From contig OX637409.1 in the NCBI GenBank assembly GCA_951799425.1, positions 21,128,460 to 21,192,459 of the forward strand: a stretch of 64,000 bases of DNA, given 5' to 3'. The notes beneath the pieces were generated by a model. That model made no database searches, had not been told where the DNA came from, and was given only the letters and a program-made list of their open reading frames with translations. The translations under genes and the position numbers were made by a program. Source of the stretch: Ilex aquifolium (Eukaryota > Streptophyta > Magnoliopsida > Aquifoliales > Aquifoliaceae). Numbering within the stretch: position 1 is the first letter of the stretch; every line of letters begins with the position of its first letter. Positions 8,713 through 21,334 of the stretch are shown in pieces.

Positions 8713-11700
8713 ATTACACAAAAAAAGAGTCGCGGGATAATGCCATGTATAGAGGGTTGATGGTGAGTACTATCATACTTTAGTTCGTCCCTTCTTGTTT
8801 AAGTCTTCTTTATAATAAAATTGTATTTTTACTTACTTAAAAAATTAAAATTGGTTTTTTTTTTTAATTTTTTGGCAACAAACAAAAACCCAAAAAGTTT
8901 GTAATAAAATTGGTTGAACTCAATTTGTGAGTAAATATATAAAGTAACAATTACATCAATGTTATCACTGTCAAGTGGTGCCACCGATTAATAATAAACA
9001 AATAAATAAGACAAGTGAACTCCACTACTCCTACATGAAAGCTATCGAATGTGGAAGGTATTGGTTATTATAGAATTTAGTGGTTCTACATGTTTATACA
9101 AAATTAGTTTGTGATATTATATGATGGTAATAATGTGATGTCATCGTTACATTCAATATTTTCTTGTCATTAAATTTGGATAAATTTTACATATAATTCG
9201 CATCTAGTCGGGTTTGTATCAACCGACAAATAGTTCTAACTTGAAAGTGTAAAAACTAAACTCAGAATGACAATTTTGTGTTGATTTCATATGGAATTAT
9301 CAGATTGTATTAAAAATTGTGAACCCAATTGGCAATATTCTTTAAATTTTTCTCAAATAATCAACCATTCATATGACTATTTTTTACTCAACCAAGAAGA
9401 TCACAATGCTATTAAGAACAGCACCAACTTGAGTGCAACCCCGTGATGAAAATTCAGTAGTCAAGATTCAACTGTTCATCGTAAGAATTCTAAGACCTCG
9501 TTAAACGCACGTACGAGGTTAATCTATGCATGGGGTTGCTTGTAAGCACATAAATTTATCTCTTTTTAATTCACAGTAAGTTCTAAAATCTCAAAATTGA
9601 ATTGTTTCGGATCACAGTTTGGTCAGCTTGAAAACAAAAATCTTTCGCACATGTTTTGAAATATTTTAAAAACAGAACAAAATAAAAAAAAAACTCTATA
9701 TTTGTTTCTAAAACATTCCAAAATATTGATCGAAGCATACCTAATCATATCGAAACACTTTAAAACATAAAATTTTAATTTTCAATCACTAATTCGTATC
9801 GAAACACTAAGATAAAGATCATTGGATTCCATAAGCAATGTAAAGTCCGAATAAACCAAAATGAATACAGATTATAAATTGCATGTGATTACCTCTCCTT
9901 TCATGCTTTTGAAATTTTTAGATTCTCAGTACTCACGGGTGTATATGATTGGACTTGTAATAAAGAGCCTCTTGTACTTCGATCAATTTTCATTGATCAA
10001 ATAGTATGGAGAACAGATCAAGAGCAGTATATTGATCCAAAAACATGTGAAATCAAAGAATCAGGATCGGCTCGATGTAAATGGGACCCTATGCAAAAGT
10101 TTTAAATAGGGTCTTTTTAAAATTTATTGTAAATATATTATATGATTAATATTTTTTTATTTTTTTGCATTTTGAGACGCAAATTTAGTGATTAAGCTTT
10201 TACATTTAAGTTTCGTTAATATATCGTTTTCAATTAATAATAAGATTAATTCATTCAATCTTTCTTGTGATATAATTGATCGAAATTTTATAAGTTTTAA
10301 TTTTGAAATACTTCTTTCACAAGAGAGAGAGAGAGAGAGAGATCGGTGGTTTTTTAATGGGTAGGAGAGAGAGAGAGAGAGAGAGAGAGTTTCCTAAAAG
10401 CTAAAAAGAGTAAAATTACATCAGCTGACTTTTAAGGTGACGGTTGAAAGGGGTTCTAAAAACTAAAATGAGTAAAATATTGATTAAAATGAGAAAGATG
10501 ATTGAATTTTTTTGTTTTAGTTTGAACATTTTTTATTATATTTATTTAATTGGGCCTATACAAACTAAATTTTTAGGGTCATATATAATATTAATTCTCA
10601 AAGATCATCATAACATTATTTGGGACCCCTTTTTTTAAGAGTCTTCTGCAAACATTTAAGTTGCCTACCTATTGCACCGAACCCGAGAAGGATTGAAAAA
10701 GATAGCCACTTCATTGAAATTTCACTGGATTAGCTGTGGGTCCGATTATTCATTGGAAATCACTACCAATTAAGTTAGTAAATTAGGTTTATATAGTATT
10801 GTTCGATTAATAATAATGGGACATTTTCAAATGCCAGTCCAAAGGGATGAAAAAATAAGGAAAAACCACACCCTCAATGGGTCATAGTTCACCCTCCTCT
10901 TCTGGGGCAGTAGGTATTAAACATTTTCGTTATTGGGCTGGAATGCTAAGTATAATTGGTCCCAAGTTCGGGGGGATCATTTGTAATTATTAGCCCATAC
11001 GTTGTTGAATGTTGAGGCCCAACCTAACAAGACTTTGCAATTATTTCTCCTAAATTAAAGGGATCATCTGTAATTAAAGAGTTGAGGCCCAACCCACTAA
11101 GACTTTCTTCTCCACAGTACTTTGTAGTCACAACAGGTGCATACTTGTGCTTGCTGATCACCATATAGGTTTTTTCATGTTTATGTTTGGTTTGGCGAGT
11201 TTTATTTTAATTGTCAGCTATTTAATGTAACTCTCTTTTTATTTGAATTTGGTACCGACTATGCACAAAAGTACACAATTTAAATTGTTAATCGACTCAA
11301 TTTAAATCGGGAATTTGATAGAATTGAATTCAAATTTTAATCTAATTAAAAATTTATAGCTAAGTTTTATCTACAAATTTTATTTTCCGATTACCTATTC
11401 GAGTTCATCATAAATCACAAATCGGATCACATCCGAATAACTTCTTAGTCATACCTGAATTTAAACTCAATTTCCCTATAAATTCAAATAAATATGTAAA
11501 ATTCAAGTTGGATTATAATTTGATCATAGATTCATATATAAAAATGGGGTAAGGCTCCCTTCCAATTCTCAAATAATTAGATGATCCTATAATTCTCTTT
11601 GGATGATAACGATCCATCCACATTAACACATTTAATTCATTTGATTTCTAAAAAATTCAAACTTGTTTTAAATATAAAAAAAAAAATTGATCATGCATAA

Positions 11701-12463
11701 ACATGCTCATCATTTAAAGAGTGTTGAAGTATCCTCCAATTATTTAAGAATTAAAGATTAGCCGAACCCATAAAAATTTGAACTTATGCAATATAATCAA
11801 ACGAATCAAGTTTTGTAAAAGTTAAAAAAAACCAATTAATATCTAAATTATAAAATTCAATTTACGTAAACCTCTGAACTCGCCCCCTTTCGTTGTCACC
11901 CCACATTTTATATTGTAAGATGTTTGAGTCAGTTTACGTACATTTTATTTTTTTATTGATAAATTTAAGTTATGTTATGATTGGACAAAGAAATAGAATA
12001 CTAACATGTAAGTATTTTCTATCAATTTTGGCATTGAACAAAAAGAAAGTTAATGTACAGCATGGCAGAGGCACACATATGGACCACATCCGGAGAATAT
12101 ATTCAGGGAATCTGGGCCCTCCATCACATCCCAAATCCCAAACTCATCTTAATTCACCCAAAAAAATATTCCTCTATACAACAGGATCATCCTATGTCCC
12201 ACAAAACCGCTCAATGAACCTATCACAACCCTCCAACCCAGCAAGAGACCCCACATAGCTTACAAAATCTCTGCTCTTCTAGGTCCCACCTCATCCATAA
12301 AGAGCCATACATATAATCGAACCCCGTCGTACACAATATGAATTCTCAATCTCTGACCCGTGACAAGTCCCATATATTCCAGCTGTCTCCCACGTCCATA
12401 ATACACCTCGATAATAGTGCTCCATTAAATTAATCCAATCAGCGCCCGCCACGTTGTGAACCT
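8713..12463. other. AT-rich intergenic block between SINE and IRX7-like gene
   Basis: No gene recognised in 3.7 kb. It holds two GA microsatellites (about 10322-10341 and 10364-10389), a fragment of the AATGCTAT MITE family (about 10735-10805), and a local duplication near 10970-11110 in which GGGATCAT(T/C)TGTAATTA...TTGAGGCCCAACC occurs twice. The stretch at 11230-11540 is a diverged low-complexity repeat. The last 300-400 bp are richer in GC and probably contain the 3' UTR of the gene ending at 12464. Confidence 0.5.
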
Positions 12464-14309
12464 CTATTCGCTAGAAACTCTGGACTTCCTGTGGGACCTG
12501 TTCAGCTTCTCCGCTAGTGCACCAAGTACCTGCCACGTGGCGTCACCTTCTCGCATTTGATCGTGGAAGAGTAGAGCCCTCCTAACATCTGGGTCCCACA
12601 GGTTCCTCTGTATGGCTGTGAGGTTCGTGGCTGCCACGTGTTCTAAAATGGGTCCCAACTTGTCCACGTCATTCTCAGCCACCGTGAGGGATATCTCTGG
12701 CCAACTAACGGCGGAGGAGAAAGGCAACCGGATGCCATCGGCTATGATGACCGGCACGCAACCTAAAACAACTGACTCAACCAATCTCGGACTCCAAGGG
12801 GCCCATCCCAATGGGCACAAACAAAACACCGACCGTACAATCTCCGACTGATATCCGGCGAACCTATGCCTCTTTAGGTAAAACCTCCGGTCGCCACCAT
12901 ACTTCTGCAATATTTTCGTCCGTACACGCCTGTAATTATTCCACAAAGCCAAGGTTAATTTGCAATCTACCAAACAAAAATTCGAAGTGTAAATTACACT
13001 TTGACCCCTTAAGTATAATCCCAATTCATACCATCACTTCAACAATAATAATTTTCACATTACATTTTCAATCTTTGCACATTTCAGCCCACTGATTAAT
13101 ATCCCGAACGATATGATTTTATTTTTCTTTGTCCAAAAATGTGGATATTTTCCATAAAAAAAGATAATAATAATTTACAGTCTGTTTGGGGAGCAATATG
13201 AAATCGATAGCCACAAGTGAGGAAATAATATGAAAAACTGAGCTTGAAGTCATAATTAGGTGGGTCAAAGTGTAATTTGGGCAATTAAGGGTGAAAAGTT
13301 AATGAATGAATCATTACTTGCTGTAAAAACGTCCGCTGATATTCTTGGGATGTACTTCCATTTTGCCCCGGAAGAAAGCAAATATGTCCCGCCGACCAGT
13401 CACCGGCGACTTATCTAGTGTCGACCGTACACTTTCCGGTGGGATATAAGGTGGTATTACCACATTTTCGACGTCTTGACATGGGTGATGATATTTAACA
13501 CCAAATGTTTGCAATATAATCGAATTCTTCAAAAACTCCGGTATCCCATCAGCCATAGCAACATCCTCCTACTCGAAACAAAGAAATAAATTTCAAAAAC
13601 AAAAACTTATTTTCAGAAACAAATTTTCGTTTGTCTCTCCGTTTTTGTTTTGGCTTACCATGGCATGAAAGCAAGCTCCGTAATCGTGAGATGCAACGAA
13701 GACGTGGTCAGACCCTTGACTTCGATTCCAAAAGGGTAGCTCCGCCGAGATAAGCTGCACCGCCGATGCTAAAAGACTCCGTGCGTGACCTATAGCAGGG
13801 AAGCCATTAACGGTGCTAAAGTTGCAGGACACATAAACAGGGACGAAGAAGAAGTCAGCCTCATTGTTCATCGTCCGTACATCGCTGTTTAACATAGCTC
13901 TGTGTATGGCCACCTCGGAAGCGAACAAATGGGTGCTACATCGCTCGTTTGATAGCCAATCACGATTGTATTTCGATGGCAAATCGTATACGTACACTTT
14001 TAAGTTGTTGAATGGACCTTGGTGGGTTCTGGACTGTTGGAGAGAGGTGGTGTTTATGGATTCGAAGAGAGCACGGGAGGCTAGGATGGGGTTAGAGAGA
14101 GAAACGGTTGTTTTGGAGAGAGAGGTGGTGGGTTTGTGGGTGATGAGGAAAGAGGCAAAGAAGTAGAAAGAAAGAGAGAACCAAAGAAACCATTTGAAGT
14201 ATCTGTAACAAAACGTTCTGATCTCTTGTTGTCTTCCATGTTTGCACTGTAAAAATCTCATTTTGACATAGAAGCCTCTGTTCCTGGTTGGTCTCTTCAA
14301 CTCCACCAT
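12464..14309 (-). CDS. IRX7: GT47 exostosin-family glycosyltransferase, FRA8/IRX7/F8H-like (glucuronoxylan synthesis)
   Basis: Three exons on the minus strand with GT-AG introns: 13659-14309, 13318-13568, 12464-12929; 455 residues, close to Arabidopsis FRA8. A single membrane segment at about 36-57 predicts a type II Golgi protein. The exostosin domain starts near residue 102 (NLKVYVYDLPSKY) and includes EADFFFVPVYVSCNFST, the HDYGACFH segment spanning exon 1, and FRGKMEVHPKNISGRFYSK at the end of exon 2. The C-terminal block SVFCLCPLGWAPWSPRLVES followed by GCVPVIIADGIRLPF (about 334-370) is the family signature proposed to bind the nucleotide sugar. FRA8/IRX7 and its paralogue F8H are needed for the reducing-end tetrasaccharide of secondary-wall glucuronoxylan. 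Whether this is the FRA8 or F8H orthologue cannot be decided here. No frame disruption seen; an inner start at 14261 is possible. Confidence 0.93.
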
Positions 14310-14760
14310 CTTTGTCTCTCTCTCTCTTAAACCCCCACCACCAGAGAGTTTGGTGGGAGGATCAATTCGAAGGTTGGTGTCTGTGTGTGTAGTTGTTGAG
14401 ATGGGGCTTTCGCAGTTGAAGTAGAGATTAAGAAACAGAGATTGAAGACATGAATTTGTTGGAAGTTCGTGTTTCTTTCAAAAATTTAAAAAAAAACAAA
14501 GTAATAAAAAATCAGAGAGACAACATCGATCTTGTTTTAAAATACAACTTTATACATACATGTATCAGGTTTGGTACTTTGGTTGTGTTCTGTTGCTTTC
14601 AAGAAAAAATTTAATCATGGAGACGTGCAGTAGCAGAGAAGAAAGATAAAATTTCAGAGAGGCGCAGAGAGCGAGAGAGAGAGAGAGAAGAGAGGTTTCA
14701 GAAGGTCACATTGTGGTGGAGCAGAATGAACATCGCCGTTGGTCTCGGTTTCTCAGCCTC
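14310..14760 (-). promoter_or_regulatory. 5' leader and probable core promoter of the IRX7-like gene
   Basis: A TATA-like TATAAAG (minus strand, about 14548-14554) lies some 240 bp upstream of the ATG. The leader is rich in GA on the minus strand, and a GA microsatellite lies near 14669-14688. Inferred from position; no transcript evidence. Confidence 0.35.
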
Positions 14761-15570
14761 TTTTAGTTATTTACAATATTAATGTTTTTTTTTCTTTTTC
14801 TTTTTCTTTTTTTTTTGTGATCCGAACATTGACCCGTTTTATTTGGATAAAATGCCGATATTGTCCCTCGAATATCCTCCTATTTTTGTGTTCATTTTTA
14901 TTATCCATTTAATAATATTATTTGAATTGAATTTATTGACATAATTTATTAATTTAATTCTTCACAATCATTATATTATTTGTATACCAATTTTTTTTCT
15001 GTTTTCCAAAAATATAAATGAATTTATTGTTAGAAAATAAAAAATAGAATTTAAAAATGGGGGCAGCTGATTTTTGTGAGTTGAGCAATTACAATCTTTA
15101 AGATAAAAATTACATCTGTAATAAAACATGGGAATGAGCAAATGAAAAGTTGAATAGAAAGGGCAAAGTTGGGATAGAAAAGTAATAAATCTCACAAAAA
15201 GTTTTAGAAAGTGGATGAAAAGGTACTCATAATACAAGTTTGTTTTAAAATTCTCTCAAAAGTTGGGTAATTCTAAAATTCCCTAAAATATCGTTATGCT
15301 AATGTAATTACTATAAATAATTTGAGGAATTTTCCAACTGGTAAACAATGGTATTTTATTTTTTAGAGAAAATAAGTTTAAAACCTCCGAGAACTTAAAC
15401 AACATTGAAGGAAAAAAAGACAGGACGAAATGGTTATATTGAGGAGCGACAATCAAGGAGATAGTTCAATCCATAATCTCAATTTGGAGTTAACACATAA
15501 TATATTATTTTTCTCTTAGTAGTCTTACTTTTGCTACTAATTAAGTTAAGCCGTGATTGATTTGAGTGTT
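14761..15570. other. AT-rich intergenic DNA
   Basis: A T-rich low-complexity run lies near 14785-14817. No gene or classified repeat recognised. Confidence 0.5.
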
Positions 15571-15574
15571 CGTA

Positions 15575-15774
15575 CTGAACCCCAAGGTAGTTCAAGTGAT
15601 AATAAGAATCTGTTATAAACTCAGATATTTTGAGTTCGAATTTAGATTGAGTGATTTATCCCTCATGAATATCTTAATCTCGACGTGAATGATCTGTTTT
15701 TGACCCGGGAGGAAATTAGTTGACGTGCGCATATGTTAATTCGGACATCTTTAATTGTTGAACAAAAAAAAAAA
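15575..15774 (+). mobile_element. tRNA-derived SINE (family with GTTAATTCGGACATC tail)
   Basis: Box A-like GGTAGTTCAAGTGAT near 15585 and box B-like GAGTTCGAATTTAGA near 15632. The body (CTCATGAATATCTTAATCTC, GTGAATGATCTG) ends with TTAATTCGGACATCTTTAAT and an A-run at about 15763-15774. Related copies or fragments occur at 48275-48463 and 62395-62530, with a short tail at 23583-23684. Confidence 0.7.
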
Positions 15775-16149
15775 GTATTCTTATTGAGCATGCTACATAC
15801 TATATACATAATATAAACTCTACATTTGAGGTGGAGAATTTTCCAATTTTAGGACCCGAAAATTTTCAAAAGTAAACAAAAACTTTTTGAACATATTCCC
15901 TTCACTATTAAGTGGAGAGTGCCACTAGCATAATCAATTGGTTTATCATGTAGTGCACATTTTCAAGCTTCCAACTCTTGGTTGTTTGTGGAATAAAGCT
16001 TGAGTAGGTCATGGACTCGTGTTCTCTCCCCCCCAACCACTTCAACCCCATATTATTATGGAAAATTTGAAATGATTTTCTTTTTGATATAGTTAGCTCT
16101 CTCATTACGCCTTTTATTTTTATTGATTTTTTTATACTGTCATTTAAAT

Positions 16150-16154
16150 ATGTT
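16150..16154. repeat. Target-site duplication (ATGTT), left copy
   Basis: ATGTT directly precedes the TGATGG start of the 5' LTR and recurs at 21900-21904 after the CATCATCA end of the 3' LTR. Confidence 0.7.
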
Positions 16155-16713
16155 TGATGGTACCACAAAATATTTAAGAATGAGCTCGGTTCCCCAGGTC
16201 ATGCTTACCAGCTCGGGAGCTCAGCTCATTAGTATTATTGGTGAACCTCGACCTAAGCCTCAACTCTCTGTGTCCATATCTCAAGAAAGGTTGTTCAAAG
16301 GACAGCTAGATCCCACCAAGTCTCCCATCATTCTAGCGTCAATCACCCAACAGGCGCAAGTCTCGCTGCGCAATAAGGGATAACTGTTACAAGGATGGGG
16401 CGAGGATCTCGCCCCAGATCAAGCAAAGCCCAATAATATCTATTAATAAGAGGCAAAGCCCTCTAGAGAATGGATGACCATTGTAACATTACAAAAGACT
16501 CTCTGTAAAAACTCACATAGTGACTAATATATTCAAGGGCAAGAGATTCCTTTAAGAGTGGAATAGTCGAGCTCCCGGTAAACCACTATAATCACTGTGC
16601 ATAATCATCCACTAGTCCAAAAACCCTATTTCTTAGAGCCTTGGAGCTCAGACTGAACTTTTCAATGCACATTGAATCCATCATTTTGTTCTGTCGCGTT
16701 ATATACATCATCA
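16155..16713 (+). repeat. 5' LTR
   Basis: 559 bp, TGATGGTACC...CATCATCA. The TATA box region reads CTATTAATAAGAGG here and CTATAAATAAGAGG in the 3' copy. The 17 bp following the LTR are identical to those following the 3' LTR, so the true edge could be as far right as 16729. The ATGTT duplication and the LTR end of the related left element favour 16713. Confidence 0.8.
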
Positions 16714-17629
16714 ATGTTATTTGATTTCACCATGTTTACAACAAGACATATCCTAAGCCTCTACCTCTATGAGAGAAGCACCCCCAAGAGCGAGGGACCC
16801 GAGAACGTGTGGATCGCTAATCAATAGACCTCCAAGAGTCCCCAGAGGCAAAGAAAAAGCATTGAACCCACTCTTCAGGAGAATTGAGAACATCAAGGAC
16901 TAGTGAAGGATCGAAGTGGCGCTTCTATCTGAAGCAACTAAAGCAAGGGGGCACGTCGTGATCAAGTTCATAAAAATAGAGGAACTTGACAATAGTAGAA
17001 AATTCACTATTACCTTGCAGACGCCAAAAGATAAAGAAGCTAATCATAACACCCCATCCTTCAAGAGAAAGATGAGAGGGGCACAACCCAAAGAACGCCA
17101 GAATCCACCCAATGGAGGGATGGATGGATAGACGAAGACCCATCTCGAAAGCACCTTAAAAAAACAAATTTCTCGTTGGGGGAGAAAGTTGCAGAGCTCA
17201 TCAGAAGTTGGGACTCGGAGGGACAAGTCAGCAGGAAGAAGATATCGCCTCTTGATTCCTTCTAACTCTACAGCGACAATCGCAAAAGGAAGCAGGAAGT
17301 TAGAGTGTCACACCATGTCAATCGTGGCTTGGGTTCGTTGTTTGAACAAGGGAGTAAGAGGGGAAGCCATGAAAATCAGAAGGAAGACAGAGAACGCGAA
17401 AAAAAGACTCAGGAAGAATGAGGAACGTGAAGAATAAATTCCAAGATTTGTAGACAATAAAAAATCCCAAGTTTTATGGAAACAATAGGGAATTCGGAGT
17501 TTTAAGGGAGCAAGAAACGCGCGAAGACGAAGAGGCAACCCCTTAAGCTTCCAAAATCATGACGGTGAAGGCGTTTTAAGAAAGTAGGTGGGCACGAATA
17601 ACGATAAAAAAAGTAAGTATTTCATGCTA

Positions 17630-17800
17630 AAAGAGCAGAACTCAACTCAGATTAGGCAGAGCTCAAACACAAGCAACTTAATTCAACTCAAGGATGAGCT
17701 CATCAACCTAACATAAGTAAAGCTCTTCGGCTCACAGGGATAGGCTTTTCAGTTCACTAGAGAATGAGTTCTTCAAGATAAGCTCTTCAAACTGCAAGAT
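17630..17800. repeat. Degenerate GAGCTC/AGCTCTTC-rich repeat spacer
   Basis: Repeated short words such as GAGCTCATC, AAGCTCTTC, GAGTTCTTC and CAGTTCACT occur without a strict period. They resemble the words of the hairpin array at 121-1085, and the place in the element (between the start of the interior and the antisense ORF) is the same. Probably a decayed version of that array. Confidence 0.55.
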
Positions 17801-18075
17801 CTTTCTAGCCAACACCTCGGCTTAAACCAAGGACGGACTCCTGACCTGGGTAATCTAACCCCATACTTCAAGAAGAACTTAGTTCTCCCCAAAGCAAAGG
17901 GCAGAGGGGAATAGATAGAAAGAATGCAAGAGCACAACACAGAAATCAGAAGTACAACAATTTAAAAGCAAAAATGCAAAAATACAAGAACAGTGGACAA
18001 ATATATTTTTTCATCTCTCAAAAGAAACAGTTATTAAGCCATCTACAAGAAAAGGAAACAAAATACAGAAGAATC

Positions 18076-20664
18076 TTAAATCCCTGCAGTCAGGTCAGCT
18101 AGAGCTTCAGGCAACTCAAGAACCTCGGGAGCATCAGTTGAAGCAGGATCAACAGGGCCTCATGCAACACAAGAGTCTCGTGAGCATCCGTTAGAGTAGG
18201 GTCAGTAGGAACAACAGACAACTCGGCAATCTCAGAAGCAGAAATTGGAATAGGAGCAAGAGCTACAGAAATAGTTGGAGTAGACGAAACCATGTGGGCA
18301 AGGATCTCGGCTGAAGAGACAGATACCCCAGCACCCTCGGGAGCAAGCTCAAAATCAGAAGAGACCAAAACCTTAGCCTCTTTCTCAACGATTGGCACCT
18401 CCCCCTTATCCGAAGGGGGATCAAATTCAAAATTCAGGTCTAGATATGTCTTCATAGCTTGATCTTGGAAAGCAAGGTAGCTGGTGGCCCAATTGGTGGT
18501 AGCCTCATCCTCCAGCTTAGCAATCAGAGCATCCTTCTTTTTAACGGCAGCTCTCTCAACCTCAAACTCTTTCCCCAGAGTGTCATTCACTTCAGCCAAG
18601 ACGTTGTATTCTCTTTTCATGGCCTCGTAAGACTCAAAAGTCTCGAAGGCATCCTTGCGAGCTTGAACCCAATCGCCAGTTTTCAACCTGAGCTCTTCCT
18701 TGGTCTTTTTGACCTCATCCTCGGCTTTCTTATTAGCAGAAGACAACCTCTCCACCTGCACTTGCAGGTCCTGCACCTAAGCTCTAAGGTCATCATTAGG
18801 GAAAGCCAACTCAGCAATCTTGAGCTCAGAAGCCTTCATCGCCTTGGTTGAGCTCTCCAAAGTCCTAATCCTTCTCGTCAAAGCGGTCACATGAATGGCC
18901 AGCTAGAGGAAAATACAACCAAAGGCTAGAGTCAATACGAAGCAACAACACAGGATGAAACTTGGAAAAATAGAAGCTTACCGAAGTAGTACCAAACAAG
19001 GCGGTAGTAACACAAGAGGAGAGGGGCATAGCGGCAACCTTCTGGATGTTGAACTCAGGGATTATCGAGGCGATGGTCTCAGCAGAAAGCCTCGCATTAT
19101 CGACAAGTGAGCCCTTAATTTTCTCAACCTTCACACCTTCCACCAGCAGACGATGAGTCTTCTTAGCAGATCTGGGAGAAAGAGGTTCACGTAGGATGTG
19201 GGCAATTGACTCTAAAACCCCTTCGACCTCTGCCGACGAAGGAGATGCTGAAGCCCCAGTTTGCTCAAGAGCTCCTCCAGAAGAGGAAGGCAAGGTCTCC
19301 TGAGGCACTAAAGTCCGTACAACCTCCGATAAGCTCGGTGGAGGAATAGAAACCACTCGGGAAGGGGGGAAAGAAGCAGGGGACACATCTGTCCTCTGCA
19401 CCTTGGTGAGAGGGGCTGAGTCGCTTCCTGATCCGACCTTCACCTTGCACTTTTCTCCACTTCTACCCTTCCTCAGAAGGGAAACCTTTCGCTTTCAAAG
19501 CTTCCATTTTTTGAGTCATTGAGCTAGAACCTGAAAACTCAAAGCAAGCAGATTAGAAAGAAGGAAGAGGTAAAATAAAAGTTAAAGGATAGAAGGGAGG
19601 AAGTGTTACCTGCAACTTCCTCTGTAACAGCAACAGAAATAGGAATACGAGTCTCTACAGTCATCTCGAGAGGGCTGAACCCTAGCTTGGTAAGCACAAA
19701 ATGCTTGATCAAGTTAGAATACTTCTCTGGGCGACAATCTTCAAGCTCGAGCTGAGCAAGTCTGTCCTCTGCTCCTAGGTCAGGGCGGATACCTGAAGCA
19801 ACCCAAGGGAATGAGGTCAGCAAATAGAAGGATAAGATGAGGCAAGTTAAGCCTACCCTAAACAAGGAACTCACCCAAGTTTTCAGGACTTGACCAAGAG
19901 CGTGGGACAGGAAGGGTATCATTGGCATCACTCAGATCAAACTCTCACTCCTTCTCTGACACAAAGAATAATAGTTTCTTCCAGTTCTTATGAGAGCTAG
20001 GCAGGTTAGTAATCAAAGCAGGGGTCTTCACCCGTTTGGAAATGTATAAAAAGCTATCAGGTTGGAACTTGACGTTGAAAAATCTAATGAGGAAGGGAAC
20101 TAAAGGGGTGCCAATTTTATTTTTCTTAAAGAAGACAAGGAGGCCCACCAGGACGCCCTAGAAATTGGGAGAGATCGGAGCAGGGCAGACGTTAAAATGC
20201 TTAGGGACAAATTTGATGAAGGGATGTATATGGAACCTCAGCCCATTCTCTAGAGAAACTACGAAAAAACAGGTCTTTCCAAGGACCTCAGAGTCATACC
20301 TAATATCTGCAGAAGGAATCCAGTAGCGCATGCCCCTGGGAAAACCAAACCTTGCAGACAAGACACTCATAAGAGGAGGGTAACTATGACCAATGAGGTC
20401 AGAAACGCGACAAGCGGGTTCGGAGCCCTCAGCGCCACCTGAAGGTTCAACTCCACCCTTTTTGGTCTTTCTTTTTCGAGATCGCTTAGAACTCGAAGAA
20501 GACCCTGGTAAAGTTATAGGCACCTCTGCTCTCTCTGCGGCATCGACCCTAGAGAAATTGTTTATTTCATCGCCAACATCCCCCAGGTCATCCTCCTCTA
20601 CATCTGGGGACCTATCACCCATGAGAGAAACAGACGAGGCACTAGTTTTGGAAGAGGCAGACAT
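18076..20664 (-). pseudogene. Decayed antisense ORF of the LTR element (resembles 'putative gypsy-type transposon' proteins)
   Basis: Likely exons on the minus strand: 19875-20664, 19610-19792, 18982-19530, and 18076-18902, with GT-AG borders. The product starts MSASSKTSASSVSLMGDRS, has a basic, serine-rich stretch (SSSSKRSRKRKTKKGG), then a domain with GLRFHIHPFIKFV and GVLVGLLVFF. This resembles the N-terminal domain of the putative gypsy-type transposon family (Transposase_28, from memory). The last exon encodes a long coiled coil (VQVERLSSANKKAEDEVKK...) and an acidic tail. In-frame stops at 20158-20160, 19945-19947 and 18777-18779 and frameshifts near 19463 and 18160 show it is inactive. 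The function of such antisense ORFs is unknown. The open frame at 20864-21301 is probably only leader sequence. Confidence 0.7.
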
Positions 20665-21334
20665 AATTGGGCAAGAGAAAGGAAGTCTGAAAGAATTATA
20701 AAGAGGGGGAACGCAAGTAAAGCAATCCTTAAGGGCCCAGGGGTCAAGACACCAACGACCAAAGAGAAAAACTCTAGCAGTAGAGTAAGGATCCAAGAAT
20801 AGAGGAAGAGAGGACAAGGAAAGACCTCGTTTTCTAAAGTAACAAAAGCGGAAAACCTAGAAATTAAATGACCAGATCGAATTCGAGGGATCCAGAATGA
20901 AAGAAAAGAAGAATGAACAAAGCAAGGGACGTACCTAGCTGAGAACGATCGAAAAACCAGGAACCAAGAGAAAGTCTAAACGGATTAGGTAACCCACGCA
21001 AAGCCTTCGGAGAAATTGGAGATTTTTCTGAAAACTCTAGATCCTCGACAAAATTAGGAAGACGAAGTAGCAAAGGGAAAAGCAGAGACAGAAAGTGAAG
21101 AGGGTTTGAAAAAACGAAAGGCGGTTTTTTCTGCAAACCGCATTTAAAGGCAAAAGAACATGAACCCTCGAGATAAAGATCATGCACAAGAAACGAGGGA
21201 AGGATGATTACACGACCGTCACAACCGTCAGAATGAAGTCCCATCATGCGAAAATCAAGGTCGACCCAGGTAACCTTACTCTTGGCATAATCTTTGCCCA
21301 AATCAATTTGTTTGGCCAGTGACTAGGGAACAAC

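Noticed and set aside
16916-17437. Short plus-strand frames after the 5' LTR as a possible gag
   Set aside because: No gag core motif; frames are short and overlap on both strands.
20864-21301. A 145-residue minus-strand frame upstream of the antisense ORF
   Set aside because: No domain, biased to leucine/phenylalanine, and lies where the leader of the antisense transcript is expected.
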